DNA of 8,905 bases from DATJUF01 sp035524095. Its GTDB lineage: Bacteria; Desulfobacterota; Binatia; Binatales; Binataceae. The DNA is taken from contig DATKPK010000207.1 of assembly GCA_035524095.1 (NCBI GenBank), forward strand, positions 1 to 8,905. The letters run 5' to 3'. The translations under genes were made by a program, and so were the position numbers. Positions 1-5,937 of this stretch are shown here, piece after piece. Under the pieces are notes generated by a model. That model searched no databases. It was not told the origin of the DNA and was given only the letters and a program-made list of their open reading frames with translations. Position 1 is the first letter of the stretch. Every line of letters starts with the position of its first letter.

Positions 1-1447
1 GGCCGTATGGTCTCTTGCCCTTAGGGTCTTTTTTTAGGCGCTTCCATCCCAACCGTTTCAGCACAGCTATAATTCGGTTTCGCTCAGTTGTTCCTTGCCG
101 CTGTTTTTCGATACCGAGCGCGCCAGCGGCGACTTCGCCGACTGTCACCTTATCTTTCGCGCTTAGGAAATCGGCGATTGGCTCTTCCCAGAGATCAACC
201 TCATAGCGCGACTCTTGCTCAGGCGCGATGACGCGATTCTCAAAGTCCCTATCTGGCCACCAAGGGACCCCTTTGCGATACAATGTGACGGCTTCCGCAA
301 AAATCTGATCGCGGTCGCGCTTTAACTGCTCTAAGTCGATTTGGCCCGTTTTTATCGGCCAGAATCGACGGCCCCCTGTTTCGTCGCGAAGATAGACATC
401 TTTGTTGGTTGTTCCCACGAACACGCAGTGACGTGGCTCGATCACCTCTCTTCGACCGTAAGGAGGGCGATACCGTTCCGTATTCCGAGTGATGAAAGCC
501 TTTAGCTCGGCTGTATCGGCACGGCTCATCGCATCCATTTCGGCAACTTCAACGAGCCATTTATCCTTGATATGTACCGACGCTTCTTTAGTAGAAATGT
601 CCGGAAGATTGTCTGAGAAATATGCGCCTCCGGCCAGTACTCGGCATGCCGTGCTCTTTAACGTGCCCTGATCACCTTCGAAGATCAGCATGTGGTCAAC
701 CTTGCATCCGGAATCGAAGATTCGGGCGACCATGCCGATTATGAACTGAGTTCCAACGCGACTTGCATACTCAGAATCGGCAACACCTAGATATCGGTGA
801 AGCCATTTCGACAATCGTTCATTGCCGTCCCATTTTAGCTGCTCGAGATATTGACGGACGGGGTGAAAACGACATTCGGCGGCACGCACTTCGACTGCCT
901 GATGAGTTGTGTCCGCGCCAAGCTGCTTCAGGCCGAGGTGTTGCAGGCGCTCCTGAATAAGGCCGACGTCCAAGTCCGTAATCTGTCGTGGGACGAAACC
1001 GTGCTCCTCATCTAACGATTTCATCAAGACAGTTGTCCGCCCCATTTCATCGTAAGCTAACAGGTCGGGCATAGCAGTCCTTAGCGCGATCAGGGCGTTC
1101 GCTAAGTTGCAGACTAGAGCGCCTCTATCGGTGTATAGGCATTTGCGAAGGAACTCTCGTCTGATTTCCTGTTCATCCTCAAAGAGCGGAGACTCTGCAG
1201 CTTCTGCCAACCAGCGCTGAACCTCATCCTCGCCATGCCTATCGACCAGACCCATGGCAATTGCAGTGTTACGCAGCCAATCAGCAGCTTCAGCACGAGG
1301 AAAATCCCGGTCTGACGTCAATCCGAATACATATCGGGCAGCCGCAGCGAAGGCTGCCGGCATCTCGGATGCTGCGACTTTCCAAACGGTGGAGATGTAC
1401 TTCGCAACCTTACCCGCGATGGCCGGTGATGGAACGAAATTGCTCAT
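1..1447 (-). CDS. VapE-family P-loop ATPase, C-terminal end beyond window
   Basis: The frame is open from ATG at 1447 to base 1 (482 codons, no stop), so the 3' end lies left of the window. The protein matches the virulence-associated E family, P-loop ATPases related to superfamily 3 helicases that are found in prophages, satellites and genomic islands and probably act in element replication. Visible marks: the family entry motif around KWDGNERL (residues 205-212); a P-loop GDQGTLKST (258-266), with Leu where many relatives have Gly before the Lys; an acidic WLVEVAEMD strand (297-305) as Walker B; GTTN (345-348) as a sensor Asn; and RDETGGRRFWP (354-364), the family signature with candidate arginine fingers. 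A winged-helix-like tail starts near residue 433. The start is uncertain: GAGAGG lies only three bases before the ATG, and 21 codons continue in frame upstream to TAG (1511-1513) without another usual start. Family assignment is firm; the exact role is inferred. Confidence 0.88.
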   Translation of the reverse strand, partial: MSNFVPSPAIAGKVAKYISTVWKVAASEMPAAFAAAARYVFGLTSDRDFPRAEAADWLRNTAIAMGLVDRHGEDEVQRWLAEAAESPLFEDEQEIRREFLRKCLYTDRGALVCNLANALIALRTAMPDLLAYDEMGRTTVLMKSLDEEHGFVPRQITDLDVGLIQERLQHLGLKQLGADTTHQAVEVRAAECRFHPVRQYLEQLKWDGNERLSKWLHRYLGVADSEYASRVGTQFIIGMVARIFDSGCKVDHMLIFEGDQGTLKSTACRVLAGGAYFSDNLPDISTKEASVHIKDKWLVEVAEMDAMSRADTAELKAFITRNTERYRPPYGRREVIEPRHCVFVGTTNKDVYLRDETGGRRFWPIKTGQIDLEQLKRDRDQIFAEAVTLYRKGVPWWPDRDFENRVIAPEQESRYEVDLWEEPIADFLSAKDKVTVGEVAAGALGIEKQRQGTTERNRIIAVLKRLGWKRLKKDPKGKRPYG

Positions 1448-1837
1448 GGCCCTCTCGTCGCTCGTGGGAGGCAGGAGGACCGCATCCCAGCGCTCTAGGT
1501 TTGGAGCGCGCTAAGCCCGAGCGGGCACATCTCAGAAAAAACGGCGTTGGCTTTAAAGGTCACGATGCGCGGTGAAATCGATCGCGTTTCTGTCCAGGAA
1601 TTTACGCTTGGGCATGATCAAAGCTACAGCTTGGGATCCATATAGCCAGGTATGCGTAAGATGGGCTTCGGGTGATCACGTATCGGCGGCGTGGACCGTT
1701 GATACCGTTGACCCACGCTTCGGTGATCCAAGCTGGTGCTTTTCGGGTGGCGGCGCGGTGGTGTGGCCGAGGGAGTGTCCGCCAATTATTTCAAAAATAA
1801 CCGATATATCAATGCGTTGCAAACCATCATTCTGTGT

Positions 1838-1856
1838 ACCCACAGACGCACCCACA
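1838..1856. repeat. Short direct repeat ACCCACA x2, 12-base period
   Basis: ACCCACA occurs at 1838-1844 and again at 1850-1856, separated by GACGC. Read on the other strand this gives two TGTGGGT units. Closely spaced direct repeats of this sort occur as integrase arm-binding sites near the ends of integrated elements. With a vapE gene next door that is an option here, but two seven-base copies could also be chance. Confidence 0.35.
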
Positions 1857-1907
1857 AAAAATACTCGAATGGCCGCGATCAATTGCGACCGCAAACGAAC
1901 ACTCATT

Positions 1908-1949
1908 TTGCGTTAAATCAAAGCACCCCTTTGAGGCATTCGGCATTAT
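1908..1949 (+). promoter_or_regulatory. FixK-type box with matching -10 region
   Basis: TTGC-GTTAAA-TCAA at 1908-1921 fits the bradyrhizobial FixK2 consensus TTG(A/C)-N6-(T/G)CAA, and the flanking bases extend the symmetry (TTTGCG...ATCAAA). A CATTAT hexamer at 1944-1949 would put the transcription start near 1956. The box centre (1914.5) then falls about 41 bases upstream, the usual spacing for class II activation by CRP/FNR proteins. The receiver gene starts at 1987. The motif is seen directly; activation under low oxygen is inferred. Confidence 0.6.
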
Positions 1950-1976
1950 TTTTCCTAGCGAGGCTGACTAGGCGCC

Positions 1977-1982
1977 GGAGGA
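1977..1982 (+). promoter_or_regulatory. Ribosome binding site fixing a TTG start
   Basis: GGAGGA lies four bases before TTG at 1987. No ATG or GTG in this frame keeps the receiver fold intact, since the first acidic residues are already at codons 11-13. This site therefore decides for the TTG start. Confidence 0.65.
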
Positions 1983-1986
1983 TTCT

Positions 1987-2367
1987 TTGACCGAAACATC
2001 GTTGATCTCGATTGTTGACGACGATCAATCCGTCCTGGACTCCCTGAGACGGCTCATGCGGGCGCTCGGCCATACAGTTCAGACCTTCTCGTCGGCTGCC
2101 GATTTCCTCGCGTCGCCTCGTCTCGCCGAAACCGCCTGCTTGATCGCTGACGTCCATATGCCGGGAATGAACGGCGACGAACTGCATCGTCGTCTCGTCG
2201 GCTTGGGCTACGCGATTCCGACAATCCTCATTACGGCTTATCCTGAAGACAATGTGAAGGCTCGGGCTCTCAAGGACGGGGTGATTAGTTACCTGCACAA
2301 GCCATTCAATAAGAACGATCTTTTAGACTGCATTCGTTCGGCTCTGCGGTGCGCGAGGCAGTTATGA
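1987..2367 (+). CDS. Single-domain response regulator (receiver only)
   Basis: This 126-residue protein is one complete CheY-like receiver with no output domain. It has the acidic pocket D11-D12-D13, phospho-acceptor D55 (LIADVHMPGMNG), switch T83, Y102 and the invariant K105 (KPF). It would receive a phosphoryl group from a histidine kinase and act by protein contact, as a relay step or a phosphate sink, in the cytoplasm. The TTG start is supported by GGAGGA and by the paralogue at 8203, which has the same length, the same start codon and the same position of the acidic pocket. A FixK-type box lies upstream, and a strong hairpin begins nine bases after the stop, so it is probably a one-gene unit. 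No kinase adjoins it; the nearest in the window is at 5938-7047. In Bradyrhizobium a similar stand-alone receiver is, from memory, encoded between fixJ and fixK2. Receiver identity is firm; partner and role are unknown. Confidence 0.93.
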   Translation: MTETSLISIVDDDQSVLDSLRRLMRALGHTVQTFSSAADFLASPRLAETACLIADVHMPGMNGDELHRRLVGLGYAIPTILITAYPEDNVKARALKDGVISYLHKPFNKNDLLDCIRSALRCARQL

Positions 2368-2375
2368 GTCGCTTC

Positions 2376-2414
2376 GTCCATGGGCAGGGCAGACCGAATA
2401 ACCCTGCCTTGGAC
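2376..2414 (+). terminator. Strong hairpin after receiver gene
   Basis: GTCCA (2376-2380) pairs with TGGAC (2410-2414), and GGCAGGG (2383-2389) pairs with CCCTGCC (2402-2408). This gives 12 base pairs with a TG/T internal loop and a 12-base apical loop. It begins nine bases after the stop codon. No T-run follows, so it may end transcription inefficiently or protect the 3' end. Confidence 0.5.
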
Positions 2415-2541
2415 CTATTCATCTCTGCCCCATCAAGACAACGCCGCGGCCATAAATGACGGGTCGATAGATCGACAGCCCCATTCCAACTTCGTTGGGC
2501 TCGCGGCGTCCCATATCCGCAGAGGTCTAGAGTTTGTTTTC

Positions 2542-2563
2542 AGGTCGTTGTCGACTTTTTTTT
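2542..2563 (+). terminator. Possible intrinsic terminator with T-run
   Basis: A short stem, AGGTCG (2542-2547) with CGACTT (2552-2557) and loop TTGT, runs into eight T residues (2556-2563). The stem has only six pairs including one G-T, so it is weak. The T-run is the best in the window, and the site could back up the hairpin at 2376-2414. Confidence 0.35.
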
Positions 2564-2603
2564 GACTTCGGCATAGATGCGGTCCTTGCGGGCGATGCGA
2601 CGT

Positions 2604-2747
2604 TCATTTCCAGCCGACGCGTGCACTGCCAATGTTTTTTGCGACCACGCTGACGCGGTTGCCCGCGTGTTCGCCGCTTATCAAGAGCGGGATGAGTAGA
2701 ACAATTGTGGCCAGGAGCGCGACAGCCGGCGACTCGCATTCAATCAT
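2604..2747 (-). CDS. Possible 47-residue membrane peptide
   Basis: Not a recognised gene. An ATG at 2747 follows AGGAG at a short three-base spacing and opens 47 codons. Residues 6-25 (SPAVALLATIVLLIPLLISG) form one clear hydrophobic helix with acidic residues before it and basic residues after it, as in many rhizobial one-pass membrane peptides. The same frame stays open further upstream to 2978, but that part is rich in Cys, His and Arg and looks non-coding. It stands alone on the minus strand between two plus-strand genes. It may be chance. Confidence 0.3.
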   Translation of the reverse strand: MIECESPAVALLATIVLLIPLLISGEHAGNRVSVVAKNIGSARVGWK

Positions 2748-3117
2748 AAGCTCCTGTTTCACCTCCGGCCGGGCGTCGGCTACTGCTCTACATTTCATCG
2801 CATAATCAGAATTAGTGCTTGTATGACCAGTAAATGTTTTAGGTGCCGCAGTCGTTCCAGCGCAGCAATGCGTGCGCCACGAAAGGCGACCGGGCATTTC
2901 TTTTGAGGACAGTGAGGAGTCACAAGCAGCGAGATGCTTGCTGTCGTTGTGACCGGCTCGGTCTGTCGCTTTCCGCATGCGTTGAACCGTACCAAGGCTT
3001 ATCGTCCTAAGCTCAAGCGGGCATTTTCAGCACTTGAGTTCACTGGAAACTCGCCTGTGCCTTTCTCTAAATATGCGTCGACGGCCTAATGCCGTGCGAA
3101 CAGATGGAGACAGACAC

Positions 3118-3381
3118 ATGAAGACCGCCTTCACCGCCGTGGCTCTTTTCGCGCTCTCGCTTACAGGGCCGGCCTTGGCGCAACAGCCTCATTGGTCACA
3201 GCCAGGGGACTATTACAATCCCGGCAATAATGTCGTGCAGCAGTCGACCCCTCAGGAGCTGAACCAGCCGAAAGAGGGCGACTACTACGCGCCGGCTAAG
3301 ACAATCGTTGAGCAACCGACCGCTGAACAACTGAAGCAGGACCGCGAGGGTGACTACTACGCTCCGGTCAAGGGGAACTAG
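3118..3381 (+). CDS. Small secreted protein with 24-residue GDYY repeats
   Basis: No family recognised with certainty. The 87-residue product has a classic Sec signal peptide (MKTAF, hydrophobic core, then ALA before Gln22; cleavage after A21). The mature part is almost entirely a tandem repeat: GDYY occurs at residues 30, 54 and 78, a 24-residue period. Two full units share the pattern GDYYxP, then V-Q-T, then QxLxQxxE, and a third is cut short after ten residues at the C terminus. The mature chain is hydrophilic, has no Cys and probably sits in the periplasm or outside. GGAGA at 3106-3110, seven bases before ATG 3118, fixes the start; a GTG/TTG start further upstream would bury the signal peptide. 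The next gene encodes another small exported protein, so the two may be co-expressed. Similar short exported proteins of unknown role are common in bradyrhizobia. Confidence 0.8.
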   Translation: MKTAFTAVALFALSLTGPALAQQPHWSQPGDYYNPGNNVVQQSTPQELNQPKEGDYYAPAKTIVEQPTAEQLKQDREGDYYAPVKGN

Positions 3382-3426
3382 CGGACCACGATCATACTTT
3401 AAGGCGCTCGATCCTAGTTTGGAACA

Positions 3427-3475
3427 GAAAGCCGTGCAGCCGATGGCTGCACGTCACCAACGCTGGGCGGCTTTC
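3427..3475 (+). repeat. Nested hairpin between two secreted-protein genes
   Basis: A perfect 8-bp hairpin (GTGCAGCC, loop GAT, GGCTGCAC; 3434-3452) sits inside an outer stem GAAAGCC (3427-3433) with GGCTTTC (3469-3475). The structure lies 45 bases after one stop and 54 bases before the next start. There is no T-run, so it may be a partial terminator, an mRNA-stability element or a 5' leader structure of the second gene. Confidence 0.5.
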
Positions 3476-3529
3476 GATCAATAAAGAGAGGCGGCCACCA
3501 TGCGCCCTCTATCACGAAAGGAAATCACT

Positions 3530-3736
3530 ATGAGCATTGCCAGAATCGCCATGGCAATCGCCGTCGTTCTTGGAGCCACCTCAGCCGCCACAGCGCAAAG
3601 CGCATTTACAACGGGCACTATCGCAAGCAGCGAAAGAGCCGGTTACGGTGGCCCCTACGAATACCAAAGTGACCTCTACGACTACGTACCAGGCCATCGT
3701 CCCAGCCGAGCCCTTGCCAGCCGTCTGCGTAGATGA
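3530..3736 (+). CDS. Small exported protein of unknown function
   Basis: Not a recognised family. From ATG 3530 the product has 68 residues and a clear Sec signal peptide (MSIARIAM, hydrophobic core, ATA before Gln23). The mature part of about 46 residues is rich in Gly, Tyr and Ser (GYGGPYEYQSDLYDY) and ends in a basic tail (RPSRALASRLRR). I chose ATG 3530 because AAAGGA precedes it at normal spacing and gives a clean signal peptide; an in-frame ATG at 3500 would add ten residues in front. The aromatic YQSDLYDYVP segment resembles, in style only, the repeats of the preceding protein. The basic tail could reflect a late frameshift, since the three frames diverge soon after, but I have no homologue to prove it. 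It is convergent with hemA. Confidence 0.65.
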   Translation: MSIARIAMAIAVVLGATSAATAQSAFTTGTIASSERAGYGGPYEYQSDLYDYVPGHRPSRALASRLRR

Positions 3737-3913
3737 AAATCCCGCCAACAAGTGCGATGTATCCGCTGCAGCGGCCGGCGACCGGCGACCGTAACTACAA
3801 ACTGGCAGCTGCGCGTAGTTGAACAGCCAGTGGTGGACGGCCCTAGCGCGCCCATCCAAACCGGCAGTTTAGGCGGTCCAGCAGCTTTCGGGACGTGTGA
3901 CAAAACTTTGCCG

Positions 3914-5182
3914 TTACTGCCGTGGCAATTCGAGCTGGTCCCACACCTCGGCTAGCGCCTTGGCGAGATCGTTCATGAGCTCATCGCTATGATAGGGCGC
4001 CGGCGTGATGCGTAGCCGCTCCTGACCTCTCGGCACGGTGGGATAATTGATAGGCTGAATGTAGATCCGGTACTGAGACAGCAGAAGATCACAGACCAGC
4101 TTGCATTTTTCGGGATCACCGACATGTATGGGCACAATATGGGTTCGGCTCGGCATAACCGGCAGCCGCGCCGCGTTGAGTACGGATTTCAACCGCCTGG
4201 CGCGTTCCTGATGACGTTCGCGCTCCCGCTGCGACGACTTCAAATGCCTTATTGCAGCGTTCGCAGCTGCACAGATCGGAGGTGGCAAGGCGGTCGTGAA
4301 AATGAAGCCAGGCGCATAGGAACGCACAGCGTCGATCAGGTTGGCATTGGCCGCGATATAACCGCCAAGACAGCCGAAAGCCTTGGCAAGAGTGCCTTCG
4401 AGAATATCGACCCGGCCCATCACGCCGTCCCGCTCGGCAATGCCGGCACCATGTGGCCCATACATCCCAACCGCATGAACCTCGTCGACATAAGTCAGCG
4501 CGCCATAGCGCTCGGCAAGATCGCAGATCCGGTGCAGCGGCGCGACATCGCCGTCCATTGAATAGAGGCTTTCGCACAGGATCAGCTTTGGCCTGTCAGG
4601 ATCGGCTGCGCGTAGTAATTGCTCGAGATGGCGGACGTCGTTGTGACGCCATATCCGCTTTTCCGCACCCGATTGGCGCACCCCCTCGATCATCGAATTA
4701 TGATTCAAGGCATCGGAGAGCAACAAACAATCAGGCAACAGTCTTGCGATCGTCGCGATACCGGTCTGGTTGGAAACATAGCCGGAGGTGAAGACCAGCG
4801 CCGCCTCCTTTCCATGCAAGTTGGCGACTTCGCGTTCCAGTTCAATCAGGGAGTGATTGGTGCCTGCAATGTTTCGGGTGCCCCCCGCCCCTGTGCCCGT
4901 GCGCGCGGCTGCCTCGATCATCGCGCCGACCACCTTCGGGTGCTGACCCATACCGAGATAATCATTCGAACACCAGATCACGACCTGCCGTGGACCGTAG
5001 GGCGAATGCCAGATCGCGTAGGGAAACCGTCCAGCCACGCGTTCCAGATCGACAAAGACGCGATATCTTTGCTCGTCGCGAAGCTCGTTCAACGCGGAAG
5101 CGAAAAACACATCGTAGTCTAAGTGCCGTTCAGCCAAGCGAATTGAGCCGTTCAGGCTTGGAGCCTCCATCTTCAGGGCCAT
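3914..5182 (-). CDS. hemA: 5-aminolevulinate synthase
   Basis: This enzyme condenses glycine and succinyl-CoA to 5-aminolevulinate, the first step of the C4 route to heme and tetrapyrroles in alphaproteobacteria. It is a cytoplasmic PLP-dependent enzyme of the alpha-oxoamine synthase family. The 422 residues carry the full set of marks: the WCSNDYLGMGQHP segment (70-82), GTGAGGTRNIAGT (96-108), LNHNSMIEG (159-167), VDEVHAVGMYG with PLP-binding D233 and H236, the Schiff-base lysine K267 in EGTLAKAFGCLGGY, and the ERLRITP motif with R391. The family is usually about 405-410 residues. Here the conserved part begins at LDYDVFFASAL (residue 21), so there is an extra N-terminal stretch of about 20 residues. 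ATG 5182 has a GGTGGA at suitable spacing. It is a single gene between unrelated neighbours and could be a second hemA copy. No catalytic residue is missing, so it should be active. Confidence 0.96.
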   Translation of the reverse strand: MALKMEAPSLNGSIRLAERHLDYDVFFASALNELRDEQRYRVFVDLERVAGRFPYAIWHSPYGPRQVVIWCSNDYLGMGQHPKVVGAMIEAAARTGTGAGGTRNIAGTNHSLIELEREVANLHGKEAALVFTSGYVSNQTGIATIARLLPDCLLLSDALNHNSMIEGVRQSGAEKRIWRHNDVRHLEQLLRAADPDRPKLILCESLYSMDGDVAPLHRICDLAERYGALTYVDEVHAVGMYGPHGAGIAERDGVMGRVDILEGTLAKAFGCLGGYIAANANLIDAVRSYAPGFIFTTALPPPICAAANAAIRHLKSSQRERERHQERARRLKSVLNAARLPVMPSRTHIVPIHVGDPEKCKLVCDLLLSQYRIYIQPINYPTVPRGQERLRITPAPYHSDELMNDLAKALAEVWDQLELPRQ

Positions 5183-5424
5183 GGCATTCCACCCTTAGGC
5201 TAATACTTTCGTGGGTTGGCCCCGTTCGCTCGCTGCCGCTTATGATGAGGCCGAGCGACCCCTCTCTTGGAGGCTTAAGCGTGGCTAATTAAGTGAAAGC
5301 AACATTAGCCTTTATTGCGCCTGTGAGACCACTGCGCCTTGGTACAACGACCCAACACATAGGTTTAGCTGACGGCCACTTCTGCGCATGCGAGCGTTAG
5401 TGAGCTCGTTTTCAAAAAGCGACT

Positions 5425-5446
5425 AAACGTTCAGCGTAGAACGTTT
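5425..5446. promoter_or_regulatory. Perfect interrupted palindrome, operator candidate
   Basis: AAACGTTC (5425-5432) and GAACGTTT (5439-5446) are perfect inverted copies around a six-base spacer, AGCGTA. Half-site centres lie 14 bases apart, somewhat more than one helical turn. This is the most regular operator-like sequence in the window. It lies about 130 bases before the small membrane gene and about 240 before hemA. I cannot name the regulator. Confidence 0.5.
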
Positions 5447-5481
5447 CGTCGATGGCGTAGCCAAATGAACCCACGTCTGAT

Positions 5482-5515
5482 TCACCGAGGCATTCCTTTC
5501 GTTTACTTTCGGTGA
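5482..5515. repeat. Inverted repeat TCACCGA / TCGGTGA
   Basis: TCACCGA (5482-5488) and TCGGTGA (5509-5515) are perfect inverted copies 20 bases apart. The pair ends 61 bases before the GTG at 5577, so it could be an operator or a leader hairpin. Seven-base arms at this distance can also occur by chance. Confidence 0.35.
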
Positions 5516-5576
5516 CGCCGCTCGAGCGCTCCTAAAGGCATCCGACAGAATCGGAGCGTGACAAAAGAGGTGAAAC

Positions 5577-5789
5577 GTGACACCTGATGATTATTTCGGC
5601 CCTCGCCCCAACAAACCGTTATCGCGCGCAGAGCTGGCGCTAGAGGCCACGCATTGGGCCGCGATCGTTTTCGCTCTCATGCTTGCAGTCCTGTCACTAA
5701 CATGGGCAATGGCGATAACGGCGTCGGACCATTTACAACATGCCGCATCCATGGAGAAAATAGAGCTTGGATCAACAACAGGATCTTAG
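5577..5789 (+). CDS. Small one-pass membrane protein, unknown function
   Basis: Not a recognised family. The 70-residue product starts at GTG 5577, six bases after GAGG within an AGAGGTGA that matches the anti-Shine-Dalgarno almost fully; this supports both the gene and the GTG start. Residues 1-26 are polar (DDYFGPRPNKPLSRAELALE), residues 27-48 form one hydrophobic helix (WAAIVFALMLAVLSLTWAMAI), and the tail is polar and probably periplasmic. By the charges the N terminus should be cytoplasmic. It is divergent from hemA and convergent with the histidine kinase gene, so it is probably transcribed alone. The acidic-proline N terminus followed by a helix is typical of small accessory subunits or regulators of membrane complexes, but that is only a guess. 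Confidence 0.65.
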   Translation: MTPDDYFGPRPNKPLSRAELALEATHWAAIVFALMLAVLSLTWAMAITASDHLQHAASMEKIELGSTTGS

Positions 5790-5937
5790 TGAGATTGTGG
5801 CACCGTCGCTGCGAGTTGAATGACCGTGAGTTGGTTTGCTGCTGGCGAGTCTCAATGCCGCCGATATTATTTGATTTTATTGAAGAATAGATCGGCTCGC
5901 TGCGATAGTGTCTTGACGGCAATCGCCAAAATGGCCG

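Larger units (their letters stand above)
1448..1986. other. Gene-free stretch between vapE and receiver gene
   Basis: I see no convincing gene in these 539 bases. Open frames on both strands at about 1572-1916 lack ribosome binding sites and recognisable motifs. The stretch does hold an AT-rich perfect inverted repeat (TTATTT, CAA, AAATAA at 1786-1800), a direct repeat of ACCCACA (1838-1856) and, at its right end, a FixK-like box. Because it lies beside an island-type vapE gene, it may be a junction between mobile and resident DNA. That is inference: I cannot see an integrase or paired att sites. Confidence 0.5.
2368..3117. other. Long stretch with no firm gene
   Basis: These 750 bases separate the receiver gene from the first secreted-protein gene. 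They hold a strong hairpin just after the receiver gene, a possible terminator at 2542-2563 and one weak small-gene candidate on the minus strand (2604-2747). Other open frames have no ribosome binding site or domain I can name. Confidence 0.5.
5183..5576. other. Divergent regulatory region between hemA and small membrane gene
   Basis: These 394 bases separate two divergent genes and should hold both promoters. I see no gene here. They contain a degenerate FixK-like site on the minus strand (TTGC-N6-TTAA, 5289-5302, one mismatch to the consensus), a perfect interrupted palindrome (5425-5446), an inverted repeat (5482-5515) and a small hairpin (TCCGA, CAGAA, TCGGA; 5541-5555). No confident -35/-10 pair is visible for either gene. 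Confidence 0.5.

Noticed and set aside
1572..1916. Open frames on both strands between vapE and the receiver gene
   Set aside because: No ribosome binding site, no recognisable motif, and both strands are about equally open. I could not confirm a transposase or integrase remnant.
2015..2028. Perfect FixK consensus match TTGA-N6-TCAA
   Set aside because: It lies inside the receiver coding sequence and is produced by the codons for the conserved VDDDQ motif, so it is probably coincidence.
2982..2995. Near-FixK site TTGA-N6-CCAA upstream of the repeat protein gene
   Set aside because: One mismatch at a key position, and no convincing -10 at the expected distance.
3737..3913. Weak inverted repeats (AACTAC / GTAGTT) downstream of the second secreted-protein gene
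   Set aside because: Six-base arms across a long loop with no T-run; not enough to call a terminator.
4116..5122. Long open frames antisense to, or shifted against, hemA
   Set aside because: They are by-products of the GC-rich hemA codons; hemA has all family motifs in its own frame.
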